A DNA stretch of 15,537 nt from contig JBBRMT010000096.1 of NCBI GenBank assembly GCA_038230695.1, positions 1 to 15,537 of the forward strand, in the 5' to 3' direction. The stretch comes from QHBQ01 sp038230695. GTDB taxonomy: Bacteria; Chloroflexota; Chloroflexia; QHBQ01. The position numbers and the translations under genes were made by a program. Positions 14,844-15,537 of the stretch are shown here, piece by piece. The notes beneath the pieces are model-generated. The model was not told the DNA's origin. It did no database searches and was given only the letters and a program-made list of their open reading frames with translations. How positions within the stretch are numbered: the first letter of the stretch is position 1; each line of letters starts with the position of its first letter.

Positions 14844-14849
14844 ATTATA
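14844..14849 (-). promoter_or_regulatory. -10 box for tRNA-Leu
   Basis: A perfect TATAAT on the minus strand lies 9 nt upstream of the mature tRNA 5' end, so transcription would begin within a few nt of it. No good -35 box is seen. The tRNA may also be reached by readthrough from clpB, since no terminator is visible between them. Confidence 0.45.
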
Positions 14850-14957
14850 CTGCCCATCGCCCACAACTCGCATTAATCTGCAAGTTTTGGGGATGGCTAA
14901 ATTGTATACACGCTTCGACAGCCTGTCAATAGTGTGGGCGGGGCAATTTGGCGGTAT

Positions 14958-15537
14958 TTATCCATGTTTGGTAAGGTGATGGTAAGGTGATGGTAAGGTT
15001 GCGGTAAGGTTGCGAAACACCAGCTTGCCGCCCTCCACATCCACCACGATATGGTCGCCCTCGTGGAACTTGCCTTCGAGCAGCTCCAGCGATAGGGGGT
15101 CGAGAACACGGCGTTGGATGGCCCGCTTCAGCGGACGTGCGCCGTATACGGGGTCGAAGCCCTCGTTGGCAAGGAACTCCGCCGCCCCTGGCGTAACCTC
15201 CAGGTTCAGTTTGCGGGCATCCAGCCGCTTGCGTACCTGCGCTAGCTGGATGGTCACGATATGGGCAATCTCCTGGCGGGTTAGCTGGTTGAAGATGACA
15301 ATCTCATCAATGCGGTTGAGGAACTCCGGGCGGAAGGTATCGCGAAGCGCCTCCATTACGTCGTTGCGTACCCGCTCCTCGTCGGCTTTGGTTGGCATCG
15401 CGGTGATGTACTGGCTGCCCACGTTCGAGGTCATGATCACCACCGTGTTCTTGAAGTCCACCGTGCGCCCCTGCGAGTCGGTCAGCCGCCCATCTTCCAG
15501 CACCTGCAGCAGCACGTTGAACACTTCGGGGTGGGCC
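14958..15537 (-). CDS. clpB: ATP-dependent chaperone ClpB, C-terminal part (5' end outside window)
   Basis: The frame is open from the right edge and covers about 193 codons. It is the second AAA+ module of a Hsp100/Clp disaggregase: HPEVFNVLLQVLEDGRLTDS, the sensor-1 stretch TVVIMTSNVGS, the arginine finger in FRPEFLNRIDEIV, and sensor 2 in GARPLKRAIQR. Walker A and B lie outside the window. ClpB is favoured over ClpA/ClpC by the residues around the arginine finger and by the short C-terminal domain ending in DVEGGKLVFR. ClpB works with DnaK to dissolve aggregates in the cytoplasm. The last 17 residues (NLTATLPSPYHHLTKHG) are encoded by an 11-bp tandem repeat and are not typical of the family. 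Confidence 0.92.
   Translation of the reverse strand, partial: AHPEVFNVLLQVLEDGRLTDSQGRTVDFKNTVVIMTSNVGSQYITAMPTKADEERVRNDVMEALRDTFRPEFLNRIDEIVIFNQLTRQEIAHIVTIQLAQVRKRLDARKLNLEVTPGAAEFLANEGFDPVYGARPLKRAIQRRVLDPLSLELLEGKFHEGDHIVVDVEGGKLVFRNLTATLPSPYHHLTKHG
14970..15013. repeat. Four 11-bp tandem units at the clpB 3' end
   Basis: On the plus strand GGTAAGGTGAT occurs twice (14970-14980, 14981-14991), then GGTAAGGTTGC twice (14992-15002, 15003-15013). The array lies inside the clpB reading frame, and because 11 is not divisible by 3, any gain or loss of one unit shifts the frame. Confidence 0.85.

Noticed and set aside
14970..15013. CRISPR array
   Set aside because: The units are only 11 bp, directly adjacent without spacers, and lie inside the clpB frame. 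No cas gene is present in the window.

Overview
The window comes from a fairly GC-rich bacterial chromosome. It most resembles a member of the Chloroflexota, possibly the phototrophic Chloroflexales. That assignment is inference: it rests on the zinc-ribbon/class III cyclase/ATPase/TPR protein, the style of the uncharacterised phosphorylase-like protein, frequent GTG and TTG starts, and short dispersed GC-rich inverted repeats. No ribosomal RNA or other decisive marker is present.

Layout, left to right. Positions 1-228 (minus) hold the start of a zinc-ribbon protein cut by the window edge. A 655-residue minus-strand protein follows (315-2282). Its C-terminal half carries three motifs of the purine-nucleoside phosphorylase/MTA nucleosidase fold. 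Diverging from it is an FMN-dependent 2-hydroxy-acid oxidase (2467-3543, plus), which converges on a minus-strand run read as mtnA (methylthioribose-1-phosphate isomerase), then an AdoK-type adenosine kinase, then a phytoene-desaturase-like FAD oxidoreductase coupled to the kinase by a 2-nt gap. Upstream of mtnA lies a roughly 400-nt leader with a promoter, a 145-bp inverted-repeat element and a duplicated translation-start region.

Diverging from mtnA is a 1223-residue signalling protein (7849-11520, plus): three zinc ribbons, a class III adenylate cyclase domain with all catalytic residues, a P-loop ATPase and TPR repeats. A small Asp-rich protein with its own promoter follows. The right part is all on the minus strand: the 3' end of clpB, tRNA-Leu(UAA), a strong intrinsic terminator, cysS and surE.

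How the genes fit together. mtnA, adoK and the phosphorylase-like protein could form a nucleoside/methylthioadenosine salvage group (inference). surE, a nucleoside monophosphate phosphatase, fits nucleotide turnover but sits in a cysS-surE unit. The least expected features are not whole genes. They are two related ~145-bp elements with GC-rich terminal inverted repeats that look like outward-facing terminators: one sits in the mtnA leader, and the other forms the last 48 codons of cysS. Heptamer repeats of the AAAACTC type occur at further sites, one of them translated as the N-terminus of the adenosine kinase. An 11-bp tandem repeat forms the end of clpB.
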